Counted from the first letter of the stretch, positions 1 to 7,433 are shown. The stretch is DNA of 20,765 nt from CAYRFU01 sp964423525 (GCA_964423525.1 CAYRFU010000088.1:1-20765); one strand, 5' to 3'. Program-made: numbers and translations. The notes: generated by a model from the sequence alone, not told the origin.

Positions 1-1
1 C

Positions 2-988
2 CGAGTCTGTCTTATCGGCGAACCGATGCCCGGCATCGACCTGTCGGGCCAAGACTTGACCGAGAGTGACTTCACGGGAGCCGACTGGACCGGGGCTCTT
101 CTGAAAGAGACCAAACTTGGGGGCGGGCTCTTGTCAGGCCTTAAGGCCTCGGAAGCAGAATGGGAAGGCGCCGACCTCTCGGGAGCCTGCTTGATCGGCG
201 CCGATCTCTCGGGCGCCCGCCTTTCAGGGTGCGACCTTTCTTCAGCAGACCTAAGTGGGGCGAACCTTTCCCGCTGCGACATTCAGGGTGCCAATCTCAA
301 AGAGGCGCGCCTGACGGGATGCGACCTGTCTTCTTGCGACCTTTCCGGTTGCGACCTCAGTCAGGCCGACTTGGGCGGAGCGGTGCTGGCCCGGGCCAAG
401 CTTGACGGCGCCAACCTTTCCGACTGCCGGGCGGTGGGGGCGGATTTCTCTGGCTTAAAAGCGCGTGAGACCATTTTCGAGGGAGCTGACCTGTCGGGCT
501 CAGACCTGTCGAAGGCCAACCTTAAAAAGGCGAACCTTCGCCGGGCTCGTTTGGTGGCTTGTGACCTGTGCGAAGCTCGCCTGGTCGAGGCTGTTCTCGA
601 TGAGGCTGACCTGCGGGGAGCTCTTCTTTTTCAGGCTCGGCTCGAGAAGGCTACTCTTGTTTCTGCCGTTCTGGCTGGCTGCGATCTGTCTGGCTCTGAC
701 CTTCGTAAAGTTTCCGCTTCGGGGTGCGACTTCACCGGTTGCGACGGCAGCGGCGGCCGTTTCGACCGGGCTCAGCTCGATCAGGCTCAGTTCGAGCGGG
801 CCGATCTTTCAGGGGGGGACTTTAAGGCGGCCGACCTGGCGGGCGCGAACCTGGTTGGTTCTGACCTCTCGAACTCTATCCTGGACCGGGCCAATTTCCG
901 AGGGGCCGACCTGCGGGGGGCCGACCTGGACCGGGCGACTTTGGACCGGACGGACCTGACCGAGGCCCAGCTCGACCCTCAAGAATGA
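2..988 (+). CDS. Pentapeptide-repeat protein, probably 5'-truncated by the window edge
   Basis: Nearly the whole product is tandem pentapeptides of the A(D/N)LSG type, which fold as a right-handed quadrilateral beta-helix (Pfam pentapeptide family). There is no signal peptide or membrane segment in the visible part, so it is probably cytoplasmic. The first ATG is at 26, but the frame is open back to base 2 (residues RVCLIGEP) and no Shine-Dalgarno precedes that ATG, so the true start is probably upstream. A large N-terminal domain may be missing; type VI secretion DUF2169 proteins, for example, carry C-terminal pentapeptides, but this is only a possibility. About a dozen Cys residues sit at the inward i-2 position (GCDL, SCDL, RCDI), which is unusually many. 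The gene ends at TGA 986-988, just before a hairpin terminator. Molecular function is unknown. Confidence 0.85.
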   Translation, partial: RVCLIGEPMPGIDLSGQDLTESDFTGADWTGALLKETKLGGGLLSGLKASEAEWEGADLSGACLIGADLSGARLSGCDLSSADLSGANLSRCDIQGANLKEARLTGCDLSSCDLSGCDLSQADLGGAVLARAKLDGANLSDCRAVGADFSGLKARETIFEGADLSGSDLSKANLKKANLRRARLVACDLCEARLVEAVLDEADLRGALLFQARLEKATLVSAVLAGCDLSGSDLRKVSASGCDFTGCDGSGGRFDRAQLDQAQFERADLSGGDFKAADLAGANLVGSDLSNSILDRANFRGADLRGADLDRATLDRTDLTEAQLDPQE

Positions 989-1000
989 CTGAAAAAACAA

Positions 1001-1036
1001 AAAAATCGGGCCGAAAGAAAATCGGTCCCGTTTTTT
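1001..1036. terminator. Bidirectional rho-independent terminator
   Basis: The stem pairs CGGGCCGA (1007-1014) with TCGG-T-CCCG (1022-1030), with one bulged T and a 7-nt A-rich loop. Six T follow on the plus strand. On the minus strand the same hairpin is followed by ATTTTTTTG and further T. It can therefore end both the pentapeptide gene (plus) and the lipoprotein gene (minus). Confidence 0.85.
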
Positions 1037-1133
1037 AGAAATGTTTCAGTGTTTTTTCAGATACCGTTCTTATAGTAGGCGCACAACATACAAATAAAAC
1101 CACACAACACAAAAGCAGAGTCCTTCACACGCT

Positions 1134-1160
1134 ACCGGCCGCAAGGCCGGTCTTTTTTTT
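1134..1160 (+). terminator. Second rho-independent terminator, plus strand
   Basis: A perfect 7-bp stem, ACCGGCC (1134-1140) and GGCCGGT (1145-1151), closed by a GCAA tetraloop, is followed by C and eight T (1153-1160). It lies about 100 nt past the first terminator with no ORF of note between. It is either a back-up terminator or the 3' end of a short transcript starting after 1036. A weak -10-like TATAGT lies at 1071-1076 without a good -35. Confidence 0.85.
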
Positions 1161-1185
1161 GTGCGAAAACATCACCAAGACGAAG

Positions 1186-1659
1186 CTACTGCTTGGTGTA
1201 AACGGTGGAGTCGGCCGAAAAACCCGCGGGGCGGGCTTGGCCGGGGGCCGTCCGCTGAATGGTGAGCTTCTTTCCCTCAAGCTTAATAATGGTAAAAAGA
1301 GGCTTGCTGTTAGCCACCCTGAGGTCTAGCTCAACCGGAGTGAGGGAAAAATCGGCCGTATAGGTCCCCTCTAACGAGTCGGTGCCGGTGTAGGCCCGGA
1401 AGGTTCCGTCTTGATGGAACACCATCTCGACCGACTGACCGTCGCGGTCGGTGCCCTTCCACTCTCCTAAGAGCGGGCTGCTGCGCTCACAACCGGACAG
1501 GAAGAGGAGAGCCAAGCAGCAGAGAAGCAATATTGAATATTTTTCTTTACAAGCAGCCCGAGGGATGGTAGAATGCGAACAGGCGTCCGCCTCCAACCTC
1601 TTGTGCCCGGTGCCGCTTGCGAGGCGCCGAGCTTTTTTTTGGCCAAATTTCGCGCTCAT
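1186..1659 (-). CDS. Small lipoprotein with a TIGR03067/lipocalin-like domain
   Basis: A hydrophobic stretch (about residues 42-53) leads into the lipobox L54-S-G-C57, so the mature protein should be a lipid-anchored domain of about 100 residues. The mature part opens with LLGEWKGTDRDG, then VFHQDGTFRAY, a GTY turn, PVELDL, and RPAGF near the end. This order resembles the small beta-barrel planctomycetal TIGR03067 family (G-W, G-Y, P-x-x-I/L-D-L, RP-x-F); that is my pattern match, not a search. The first ATG gives 41 residues before the hydrophobic core, too long for a normal lipoprotein signal. I see no good alternative ATG, GTG or TTG with a ribosome site, so the start is uncertain. It is transcribed divergently from the esterase gene and ends toward the bidirectional terminator at 1001-1036. 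Function unknown. Confidence 0.7.
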   Translation of the reverse strand: MSAKFGQKKARRLASGTGHKRLEADACSHSTIPRAACKEKYSILLLCCLALLFLSGCERSSPLLGEWKGTDRDGQSVEMVFHQDGTFRAYTGTDSLEGTYTADFSLTPVELDLRVANSKPLFTIIKLEGKKLTIQRTAPGQARPAGFSADSTVYTKQ

Positions 1660-1729
1660 CTTCCCAATCGCACGTTCCCTTCAACGGGGGGCCAGCCCTC
1701 CTTCCAGGGCGGCACCCCGAAGTCAGGAG

Positions 1730-1758
1730 TTGACGTTGCTCCTGCTCTCTTGTTAAAT
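1730..1758 (+). promoter_or_regulatory. Sigma70-type promoter of the esterase gene
   Basis: A -35 TTGACG (1730-1735, 5/6 to consensus), an exact 17-nt spacer, and a -10 TTAAAT (1753-1758, 4/6). The predicted transcription start is about 1764-1766, only 3-5 nt before the ATG at 1769, so the mRNA would be leaderless or nearly so. No Shine-Dalgarno lies in front of that ATG, which agrees with this reading. Confidence 0.6.
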
Positions 1759-1768
1759 TTGGCGTCTT

Positions 1769-2677
1769 ATGCCACGCCGACCTCTGTGCCGTCCCGACGA
1801 TCTGGCCGCCGCTCCTACTGAGACGGTGCTTCGGGTACCGGTCTTCAGCGCCCAGCTAGGGCTGAGGCGCTGGTGTGGCGTCTGGCTCCCTCCTGATTAC
1901 CAGCCCCGCCGACGTCATCCCGTTACCTACTTGTTTCGTGGTCACCATAGGGAGTGGTTCCACCCCCAGGAGGACGCCTCAAGGCAAAAACCTCTAGCCC
2001 AACAGGTCGGCCAGGCCGTTCGGGCAGGGAACCTTCAGCCGACCGTCTTGATCTCGCCCTGTTTCGGGTCAGACGACCGAAAATTCCATACCATCGGCGC
2101 CAACTGGTTTGCTCCCTTCCGCTGTCCGGACGCCCCGGGTGTCGGACTGGGCCGGTTCGGGACCCATTTCTTGGAGGAACTTCGGCCCACCCTCGAGGAG
2201 GGACTCGGTATCGATGAGCCTTACCGGGTGGCTATCGGCTTCTCCCTCGGTGGGCTCAACGCCCTTCAGCTGGCTTTGCGCCACCCCGGGCTTTTCCAAG
2301 AGGTGGCCGCTTACGATGGGAGTTTTTTTCACGACCCTCCCCGAAGGGACGACGGCATTCTGGCCAATCCTATGTTCGATTGCGTCTTCGACAAACCGAG
2401 ATTGGCGCGACTGGTCAAAACTCACAGCCCGATCTGGCTGGCTCGCAATCTGCCCTACTCTCAACTCGAACGAAGCCGCTACTACCTTCAGAGCGGACCG
2501 GCAGCTTCCGAACCTCACGATTCAAACTACGAGCGTACCCGGGCCCTGGCCGACGCTTTAGCAGAGAGAAACTTGACTAATGAGGTGGAGCTTGAAGTGC
2601 AAGACGGAAGTCACAACTGGTTGACCGCCGACCGGTTCGCGATGGACATCCTCCTTCGCACCATCGGAGCCGCCTGA
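1769..2677 (+). CDS. Putative esterase, alpha/beta-hydrolase (esterase D / PF00756-like)
   Basis: 302 residues, typical for the esterase D/enterochelin-esterase-like group. The nucleophile elbow is G157-F-S159-L-G161-G, and a late His lies in DGSHNW (H282), as expected for the catalytic His. The N-terminal part (RRWCGVWLPPDY, HPVTYLFRGHHREWF) matches the family pattern in which a beta-sandwich strand is followed by P-V-x-Y-L-x-x-G. There is no signal peptide, so it is probably a cytoplasmic carboxylesterase or acyl hydrolase. The substrate cannot be read from sequence. The ATG at 1769 is supported by the promoter just upstream and by lack of a better start. It appears to be transcribed alone; the next gene begins after about 105 bp. 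Confidence 0.85.
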   Translation: MPRRPLCRPDDLAAAPTETVLRVPVFSAQLGLRRWCGVWLPPDYQPRRRHPVTYLFRGHHREWFHPQEDASRQKPLAQQVGQAVRAGNLQPTVLISPCFGSDDRKFHTIGANWFAPFRCPDAPGVGLGRFGTHFLEELRPTLEEGLGIDEPYRVAIGFSLGGLNALQLALRHPGLFQEVAAYDGSFFHDPPRRDDGILANPMFDCVFDKPRLARLVKTHSPIWLARNLPYSQLERSRYYLQSGPAASEPHDSNYERTRALADALAERNLTNEVELEVQDGSHNWLTADRFAMDILLRTIGAA

Positions 2678-2774
2678 TAGGCGTTTCCTGATTGTCCTCT
2701 CCTGGGTAAAGGCGAGAAATAGCGCCCGATACAAAGGTTCGTAGCAGGCGAGCCATAATAGAGGGGCCCAAGTT

Positions 2775-2781
2775 GGAGGAG
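2775..2781 (+). promoter_or_regulatory. Ribosome binding site fixing the TPR gene start
   Basis: GGAGGAG ends 3 nt before the ATG at 2785. It overlaps the in-frame TTG at 2773, which therefore cannot use it, so the ATG at 2785 is preferred. Confidence 0.75.
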
Positions 2782-2784
2782 AAC

Positions 2785-3840
2785 ATGCGTCGTATCCTGT
2801 TGTCGTTACTCGCTTTGCTGGTTGTGAGCGGCTCTGCCGTGGCCAACGAGCAGGCCCAGATCGAAATGCTCAAAGAAGTGTTCCGAACCCCTATCCCCCA
2901 GTGGAAAGAGGTCATGGGTCGCTATCGGGGCCTGTTAAACAGCGAATTCTTTACCAAAATCGAGCGAAGGGTCCGCTGGAGCGTCGACCATAACCACATC
3001 GACGACGCCTTTCGCTTCGCTTTGTTAGGCGACATCGGGAAAGAGGTGGTCGGTCAACCGGGCAACTATCGGATCGACCTGGCCGAAGCGTTCTTCAACG
3101 CCAACAACGACCGTCTTTCGGAAGAGCTGGTCGACAACATTCTCATCACCAACGCCGGTAACGAGCGAGCGCTCTTTCTCAAAGCCAAGCTGATCGAGAA
3201 ACGTCGTGAAGTGGTCGAGGCCCACCGTATTTACACCATGCTGGCCCAACGAAACTTCCGCCCCGCAGACTGCTGGTATCTCGCCGGTGTTCTCAGCATC
3301 ACCATCAACAACGAATCTCGGGCCAAGGACGAATGGGAAAAGGCCAAAGGCCTGGGTAGCACAGAAGCCGATATCGCTCTTCAAAAGCTGGCCGAAGCGA
3401 ACAGCAGATTCGTCATCGACCCCACCCAGGGTCAACCGACGACCCCCGATTCGGGAGGCACCGATGAGACGCCCGACTACATGGTGTTGGCCAAAGAGGC
3501 TCTGCGAGAAGGCAAGTTGAGCCTGGCCGAGTCGAATTTGCGCAAAGCCATCAACGCCAACTCCCGAGATGTGGAGGCCCACGTGGAATTGGGGGCTCTC
3601 TATTACCGGATGGGAGACCTCGACCCGTCGGTGCAGTATCTTGACCGAGCGGTGGAGCTCGATGGACAAAGGGGCGACGCCTGGCGTTTTCTAGCCAACA
3701 GCCTCGAGCGACGCTACGATGTTCAAGGTAACTCCACTGATCTTCAAAGGGCTCGAGATGCTTACCAGAAAGCTTCCAAGATGTTGCCCAACGAACCTTT
3801 GCTCGAGACCGAGTTGGAGCGAATCCAAGCCAAAGGCTGA
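2785..3840 (+). CDS. Secreted tetratricopeptide-repeat protein
   Basis: The ATG at 2785 follows GGAGGAG and gives a clean Sec signal peptide: MRR, a Leu/Val-rich core, and an AVA cleavage motif before NEQ, around residue 20. The mature protein is all helical. Residues of about 80-210 carry degenerate TPR-like pairs (NERALFLKAKLIEKRREVVE region). A polar Pro/Thr/Gly linker at about 213-232 follows, then two or three recognisable TPRs to the end (AEAHV-x-LGALYYRMGDLD, A-x-ELDGQ, AYQKASKMLPNEP). TPR domains bind protein partners; this one should act in the periplasm or outside the cell. A 20-bp gap to the next gene, holding a ribosome site, indicates a two-gene operon with the sorbosone-dehydrogenase-like protein. 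No catalytic motif is visible. Confidence 0.85.
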   Translation: MRRILLSLLALLVVSGSAVANEQAQIEMLKEVFRTPIPQWKEVMGRYRGLLNSEFFTKIERRVRWSVDHNHIDDAFRFALLGDIGKEVVGQPGNYRIDLAEAFFNANNDRLSEELVDNILITNAGNERALFLKAKLIEKRREVVEAHRIYTMLAQRNFRPADCWYLAGVLSITINNESRAKDEWEKAKGLGSTEADIALQKLAEANSRFVIDPTQGQPTTPDSGGTDETPDYMVLAKEALREGKLSLAESNLRKAINANSRDVEAHVELGALYYRMGDLDPSVQYLDRAVELDGQRGDAWRFLANSLERRYDVQGNSTDLQRARDAYQKASKMLPNEPLLETELERIQAKG

Positions 3841-3842
3841 CC

Positions 3843-3849
3843 GAGGAGG
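3843..3849 (+). promoter_or_regulatory. Ribosome binding site of the sorbosone dehydrogenase-like gene
   Basis: GAGGAGG lies 11 nt before the ATG at 3861, within the short gap after the TPR gene stop. The spacing is long but no closer site exists. Confidence 0.55.
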
Positions 3850-3860
3850 CCTACCCGAGC

Positions 3861-4925
3861 ATGGCACGTCTGCTAGCCGTTCTTTTGGTCCTGAGTTCCC
3901 TGGCCTGTGCGGCCCCGCCTCAAAAGCTTGAGGTCCCGCCCGGCTTCTCCGTTTCGGTCTATGCCGATGTGCCCGGGGCCCGTTCGATGGCTCTCGCACC
4001 TGATGGGACTCTTTTTGTCGGCACCCGCGCGAGTAAGGTCTTCCGGGTGTCCGACCGAGACAAAAACCGTGTAGCAGACAAAGTGGAGGTCCTGGCCGAG
4101 GGCCTGAACCGGCCCAACGGGGTGGCCTTCCATAAGGGAAGCCTTTACGTAGCTGAAATCAGCCGAATTCTTCGCTACGATAAGACCACCCCTGGCAGTC
4201 AGCCGACAGTGGTGACCGACAGCTTACCGACAGACCGTCACCACGGCTGGAAATTCATTCGTTTCGGCCCCGACGGCAAGCTTTACGTCCCCGTCGGCGC
4301 TCCTTGTAACGTTTGCGAGTCCGAGAATCCAATTTACGCCTCCATCCTGAGGATGAACCCCGACGGAAGTCAGCGAGAAATCTTCGCTCACGGGGTCAGA
4401 AACACGGTGGGCTTTGATTGGCAGCCTGACACCGGAGTTCTCTGGTTTACTGATAACGGCCGGGACTGGTTGGGCGATGACCGGCCCCCTTGCGAACTCA
4501 ACCGAGCCCCCAAACTCTCCCTTCATTTCGGCTTTCCCTATCGCTGGGGCCATAACCAGAAAGACCCTGAGTTTGGGGATCGAGGTGAGCAGTATGACTT
4601 CACCCCACCGGTTCGCGGTTTTCAAGCCCACACGGCCCCTTTGGGAATGCGCTTCTATCAGGGCAAGATGTTTCCCAAGCGCTATCAGAATCAGATTTTG
4701 GTGGCTCAACACGGCTCCTGGAACCGCAGCTCGAAAGTGGGCTATCGGGTGATGCTGGTGGAGGTGCAAGGCGACAAGGTCATCCAAGCGACGCCCTTTA
4801 TGACCGGTTTTCTTCGCCGAGGTTCCGTGTCGGGACGACCAGTCGACATCGAGGTCCTCGACGACGGCTCGGTGCTGGTTTCAGACGACCACGCTGGCAA
4901 AATCTATCGCATCTCTCACGATTGA
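3861..4925 (+). CDS. Secreted PQQ-dependent sugar (glucose/sorbosone) dehydrogenase-like beta-propeller
   Basis: 354 residues. The N-terminus is a signal peptide (MARLLAVLLVLSSLACAAP); cleavage may be by signal peptidase I, or Cys16 may be lipidated, although the lipobox (SLAC) is poor. The body matches the sorbosone dehydrogenase family (PF07995/PF22807 type): PPGF at the start of the mature chain, MALAPDGTLFVGTR, GLNRPNGVAF, FGPDGKLYVPVGAPCNVC (C149/C152, a conserved CxxC of this group), HGVRNTVGFDW (H177), and FTDNGRDWLGDDRPPCELN. Family members are periplasmic six-bladed propellers that oxidise sugar alcohols or aldoses with PQQ and Ca2+. Whether this one binds PQQ is not shown. It is downstream of, and probably cotranscribed with, the TPR gene. 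Its stop overlaps the 3' end of the convergent gene by 10 bp. Confidence 0.85.
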   Translation: MARLLAVLLVLSSLACAAPPQKLEVPPGFSVSVYADVPGARSMALAPDGTLFVGTRASKVFRVSDRDKNRVADKVEVLAEGLNRPNGVAFHKGSLYVAEISRILRYDKTTPGSQPTVVTDSLPTDRHHGWKFIRFGPDGKLYVPVGAPCNVCESENPIYASILRMNPDGSQREIFAHGVRNTVGFDWQPDTGVLWFTDNGRDWLGDDRPPCELNRAPKLSLHFGFPYRWGHNQKDPEFGDRGEQYDFTPPVRGFQAHTAPLGMRFYQGKMFPKRYQNQILVAQHGSWNRSSKVGYRVMLVEVQGDKVIQATPFMTGFLRRGSVSGRPVDIEVLDDGSVLVSDDHAGKIYRISHD

Positions 4926-5920
4926 TTCGATTGAGCGGCGGCCTTCTGATTGCGCGCTTCAGAGCTGAAGAACAGAGCATAGGCCTGCTCCATTCCGTCC
5001 ATCAGACCGCCTGCCAGACCCGCTTGCCAGTTGCCGTCTCCCAAGCACATAGCTCGCATGGTCTCCTTGACCAGAGACGAGGGGAAAGCCCCCACCGCAT
5101 TCCTCTCCTCAACGGAGAGGCCATTTTTCTTGGCCAGCTTTTTGATAACCCTTATTGATGGCTGTGCCGGCGTCCTCAGCCAGGTTGCGGAAAGTCTGAG
5201 CTAAGCGGGGTCCGGCCAGGGGCCCAAGACCCCCTCCGATGGCACCTCCAAGAACGCAAGCCACGGTATCGACGGGCGCCAAACCTAGGGCCGAGACTGC
5301 CAACCCGCCGGCAGCGCCCAAGGCCATTCCCACAGCGATCTTGGCGGTGGTGCTGCTCTGGCGAACTCCGATCATCGAAGCCGTTCCCGCCACGATCTNN
5401 NNNNNNNNTGCCGGGTCCCGGTAGGAAGAAGGAAGCCAACAGTTTGGAAGCACCACCGGCGTCTCGGTTGCGACCGATGCGGTGGGCCCGCATGGTCTGA
5501 AACCCTCCGACCAACCCGCCCAGAGCTCCGGTGGCCAACAGGGAGCCTCCAATCAGCGGGACAACTCCGGAGGCCGCCAGAGCTGTAGCCAACCCGGCCG
5601 CCGCGACGGCCGCCAAGCCGGTGCCCACCACCTCGGTATTGATCGTCTCGCCGAACAGCTTCCGGAGATGACTCTCACCTCGGTCCCGGATAAGGACCCC
5701 CATCACGGCCGCTCCCGCCCCCAGAGCTGCGCCTGGCACGCCCCCTCGCAACCGCCTGAAAGGAGAGCGACGCCTACGGGGGGGGCGGTCGATGTCTCCG
5801 GTGGTGTCGGGTCTTGGCGCTCGAGTAGCGATCGAGTGTTTCGATCACAGGCTTGGCCGTGGCCTGGACTTTGGCGCTAGTCCGCTCGGCCAAGTTCGAA
5901 ACTGCTCTCACTACAGTCAC
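4916..5920 (-). CDS. Gly/Ala-rich membrane protein, reading frame broken by two frameshifts and an N gap
   Basis: I reassemble one gene from pieces in different frames. It begins at GTG 5920 behind GGAAGGAG (plus 5932-5939), reading VTVVRAVSNLAERTSAKV and about 48 residues. It then hits a C8 tract (plus G8, 5778-5785); with one C fewer the frame continues RRRRSPFRRLRGGVPGAALG. Next come strongly hydrophobic Gly/Ala segments (TGLAAVAAAGLATALAA, GGSLLATGALGGLVGG), up to the N run at 5399-5408. Beyond it the frame reads IVAGTASMIGVRQSSTTAKIAVGMALGAAG. A second shift in an A5 run (5124-5143 region) must be crossed to reach a clearly coding tail, KNGLSVEERNAVGAF to AAAQSNQS, stopping at 4918-4916. 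The glycine-zipper-like helices suggest an oligomeric membrane protein. It lies 99 bp downstream of the AAA+ ATPase gene on the same strand. I do not recognise the family. The shifts may be sequencing errors or true decay. Confidence 0.6.
5399..5408. other. Assembly gap (10 N)
   Basis: Ten N sit inside the Gly/Ala-rich membrane protein gene. A run of exactly ten is probably a scaffold placeholder, so the true gap length and the frame across it are unknown. Confidence 0.9.
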
Positions 5921-6019
5921 GATTAAGCTCGCTCCTTCCGGAGCATGGGTCGGGGTCCGTGGCGAGACTACAGGTTAGCGCTGAAAAAAAGATGAATAGG
6001 AGAACGGGTTTTCGGGTCC

Positions 6020-7360
6020 TTAGCCTCCAGCCGAGGCCAACAGATGCTCAGCGCCTCTGCGACTGAGGGGGTATTTGTCGGCGACCAGGTCGAGGAAAGC
6101 GCGCAGGGCCTGCGGGGCCCCGGGGTGACCGGGGCGAATGCGAGGCAACAGCTTTTGAACCATCTGCTCATCGAGAGCCACTTCCCAAGCTAGTTCATGC
6201 TCCTTGGCCACCTCGATGTAGCTGCGAATCTCGTTGATCAGTCGAAAGCCGAAAGGAGCGACCCCTTTCCAGGCCTGCCAGATCTGGAGCACCAACCCGC
6301 GATAAGGAGCGTCACCCAGGTGGGCCAACAGGTTACGGGCCGTCGGCTCGACACCGAGCCACTGAACTCGGTCGAGCAGGCGATTGGGAAAATGGCGCGC
6401 TTCCTCGCTATTGACAGTAGCGATGATGGTCAAGTTGGGCAAGCAGACGCCAGCTCCGAAAGCATGGAGGGTCTCCCAAAGACCCATCGGTTCGATATCG
6501 TCCACGATGAGATGGAAAGGACGGGGACGACCTTCTTCCTGATTGGCCTGGTTGGCCTTCTCAAGGAACTCGTTCACCGCTTCTCCCCCACCGCTGAAGG
6601 AGGTCAGGGTAAGGTGACAGGCACCCAGGCAGTCGGCGAAGGTTTGAGCCAAAAAAGTCTTGCCACATCCGCTGAAGCCGCTCAAAACCACCGCCGAACT
6701 CGCTTTGAGGGAAAGGTGGTAGCGCCGGATCAGCTCCTCGGGGAGGTGGAGTCCTTTCTCTTTAAGGGCCTCCATCAAAGCCTCAAGGGTCGGCTCCACA
6801 AACCCTTTTGGAGGCTCGGGCGCGGGAGGCTCCTCCTCCACCACTTCGCTGCTTTCTTCGGAGGGCAGGTCGAAATGGACCACGCTGGCTGTGGCCTGGG
6901 TGACGGTCACCGGACCGTGGAAAGTCAGCTCATCGGGCTCGCCGGTGACCAGCAATGTCTGGCCGTTGGCAAGCCGTTGGACCTGCTCTTCCGTGAGCTC
7001 GGGATCGGGCTTCCAGGTGGGGTCGGTCTGGGCGAGGTGAACCAGCAGGTCGCCTTCGCCGAGGTCAGTCAGAGGGGACTGAAACTCGACCCCTAGAGCC
7101 TTGCCGAGGTCTGCGGAGGTGTAAACCTGACCAAGGGCGGGAGAAGGGGCGCCGTTCTGCTTGAGGGTCACTTTGCCATCCATCTTCTCGAACCGGTCGG
7201 GGTATTTGGCCACTCTGGCGCTAACTTGGGCCCCGGAAATCGGCTTTCCATCTTTTCGCTCGTAGAGCTCTCGCTCCACGATCTGCTGGGCGATCTGGCC
7301 CGGTTCGAGGGGTTGTTCGGCTTCTTTGATGACGGCTTCAATGGCCTCGTGCAGTGTCAT
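6020..7360 (-). CDS. HARE-HTH domain fused to McrB-like AAA+ ATPase
   Basis: 446 residues. Residues 1-68 (TLHEAIEAVIKEAEQPL, PGQIAQQIVERELY, SGAQVSARVAKYPDRF) match the HARE-HTH fold, a DNA-linked winged-helix module found in restriction and chromatin proteins. A linker of about 110 residues ends in an acidic Pro/Glu stretch (about 160-180). The ATPase follows: LPEELIRRYHLSLKASSAVVL leads to Walker A GFSGCGKT (228-235, K234), Walker B LIVDD (D287/D288), and sensor-1 ATVN (N317) followed by LLDRV. The pre-Walker helix and TVN...LLDRV resemble McrB-family AAA+ motors, though Cys replaces the usual Thr in GTGKT. The C-terminus is a helical lid. No nuclease domain and no McrC lie nearby. The gene is divergent from the GH4 gene and precedes a Gly/Ala-rich membrane gene. 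A role in DNA-related defence or remodelling is inference. Confidence 0.8.
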   Translation of the reverse strand: MTLHEAIEAVIKEAEQPLEPGQIAQQIVERELYERKDGKPISGAQVSARVAKYPDRFEKMDGKVTLKQNGAPSPALGQVYTSADLGKALGVEFQSPLTDLGEGDLLVHLAQTDPTWKPDPELTEEQVQRLANGQTLLVTGEPDELTFHGPVTVTQATASVVHFDLPSEESSEVVEEEPPAPEPPKGFVEPTLEALMEALKEKGLHLPEELIRRYHLSLKASSAVVLSGFSGCGKTFLAQTFADCLGACHLTLTSFSGGGEAVNEFLEKANQANQEEGRPRPFHLIVDDIEPMGLWETLHAFGAGVCLPNLTIIATVNSEEARHFPNRLLDRVQWLGVEPTARNLLAHLGDAPYRGLVLQIWQAWKGVAPFGFRLINEIRSYIEVAKEHELAWEVALDEQMVQKLLPRIRPGHPGAPQALRAFLDLVADKYPLSRRGAEHLLASAGG

Positions 7361-7433
7361 TCTGAGGCCTTTGCCATTGCTCGCTCAACTCCTCGAAGAA
7401 GGGGCCGCGAGGTGAAGCGAAAACTCTCGGTTC

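Noticed and set aside
465..959. Second and third frame ORFs in the pentapeptide gene
   Set aside because: The five-codon repeat keeps other frames open by chance; only the main frame shows A(D/N)Lxx periodicity.
1041..1097. 18-codon ORF between the two terminators
   Set aside because: No ribosome site, no composition signal; too short to support.
5985..5991. Minus-strand T7 run after the AAA+ gene as a terminator
   Set aside because: No stable hairpin precedes it.
6197..7096. 299-residue plus-strand ORF opposite the AAA+ ATPase
   Set aside because: It is the antisense frame of a gene with intact HARE-HTH, Walker A, Walker B and sensor-1 motifs. It has no recognisable motifs of its own.
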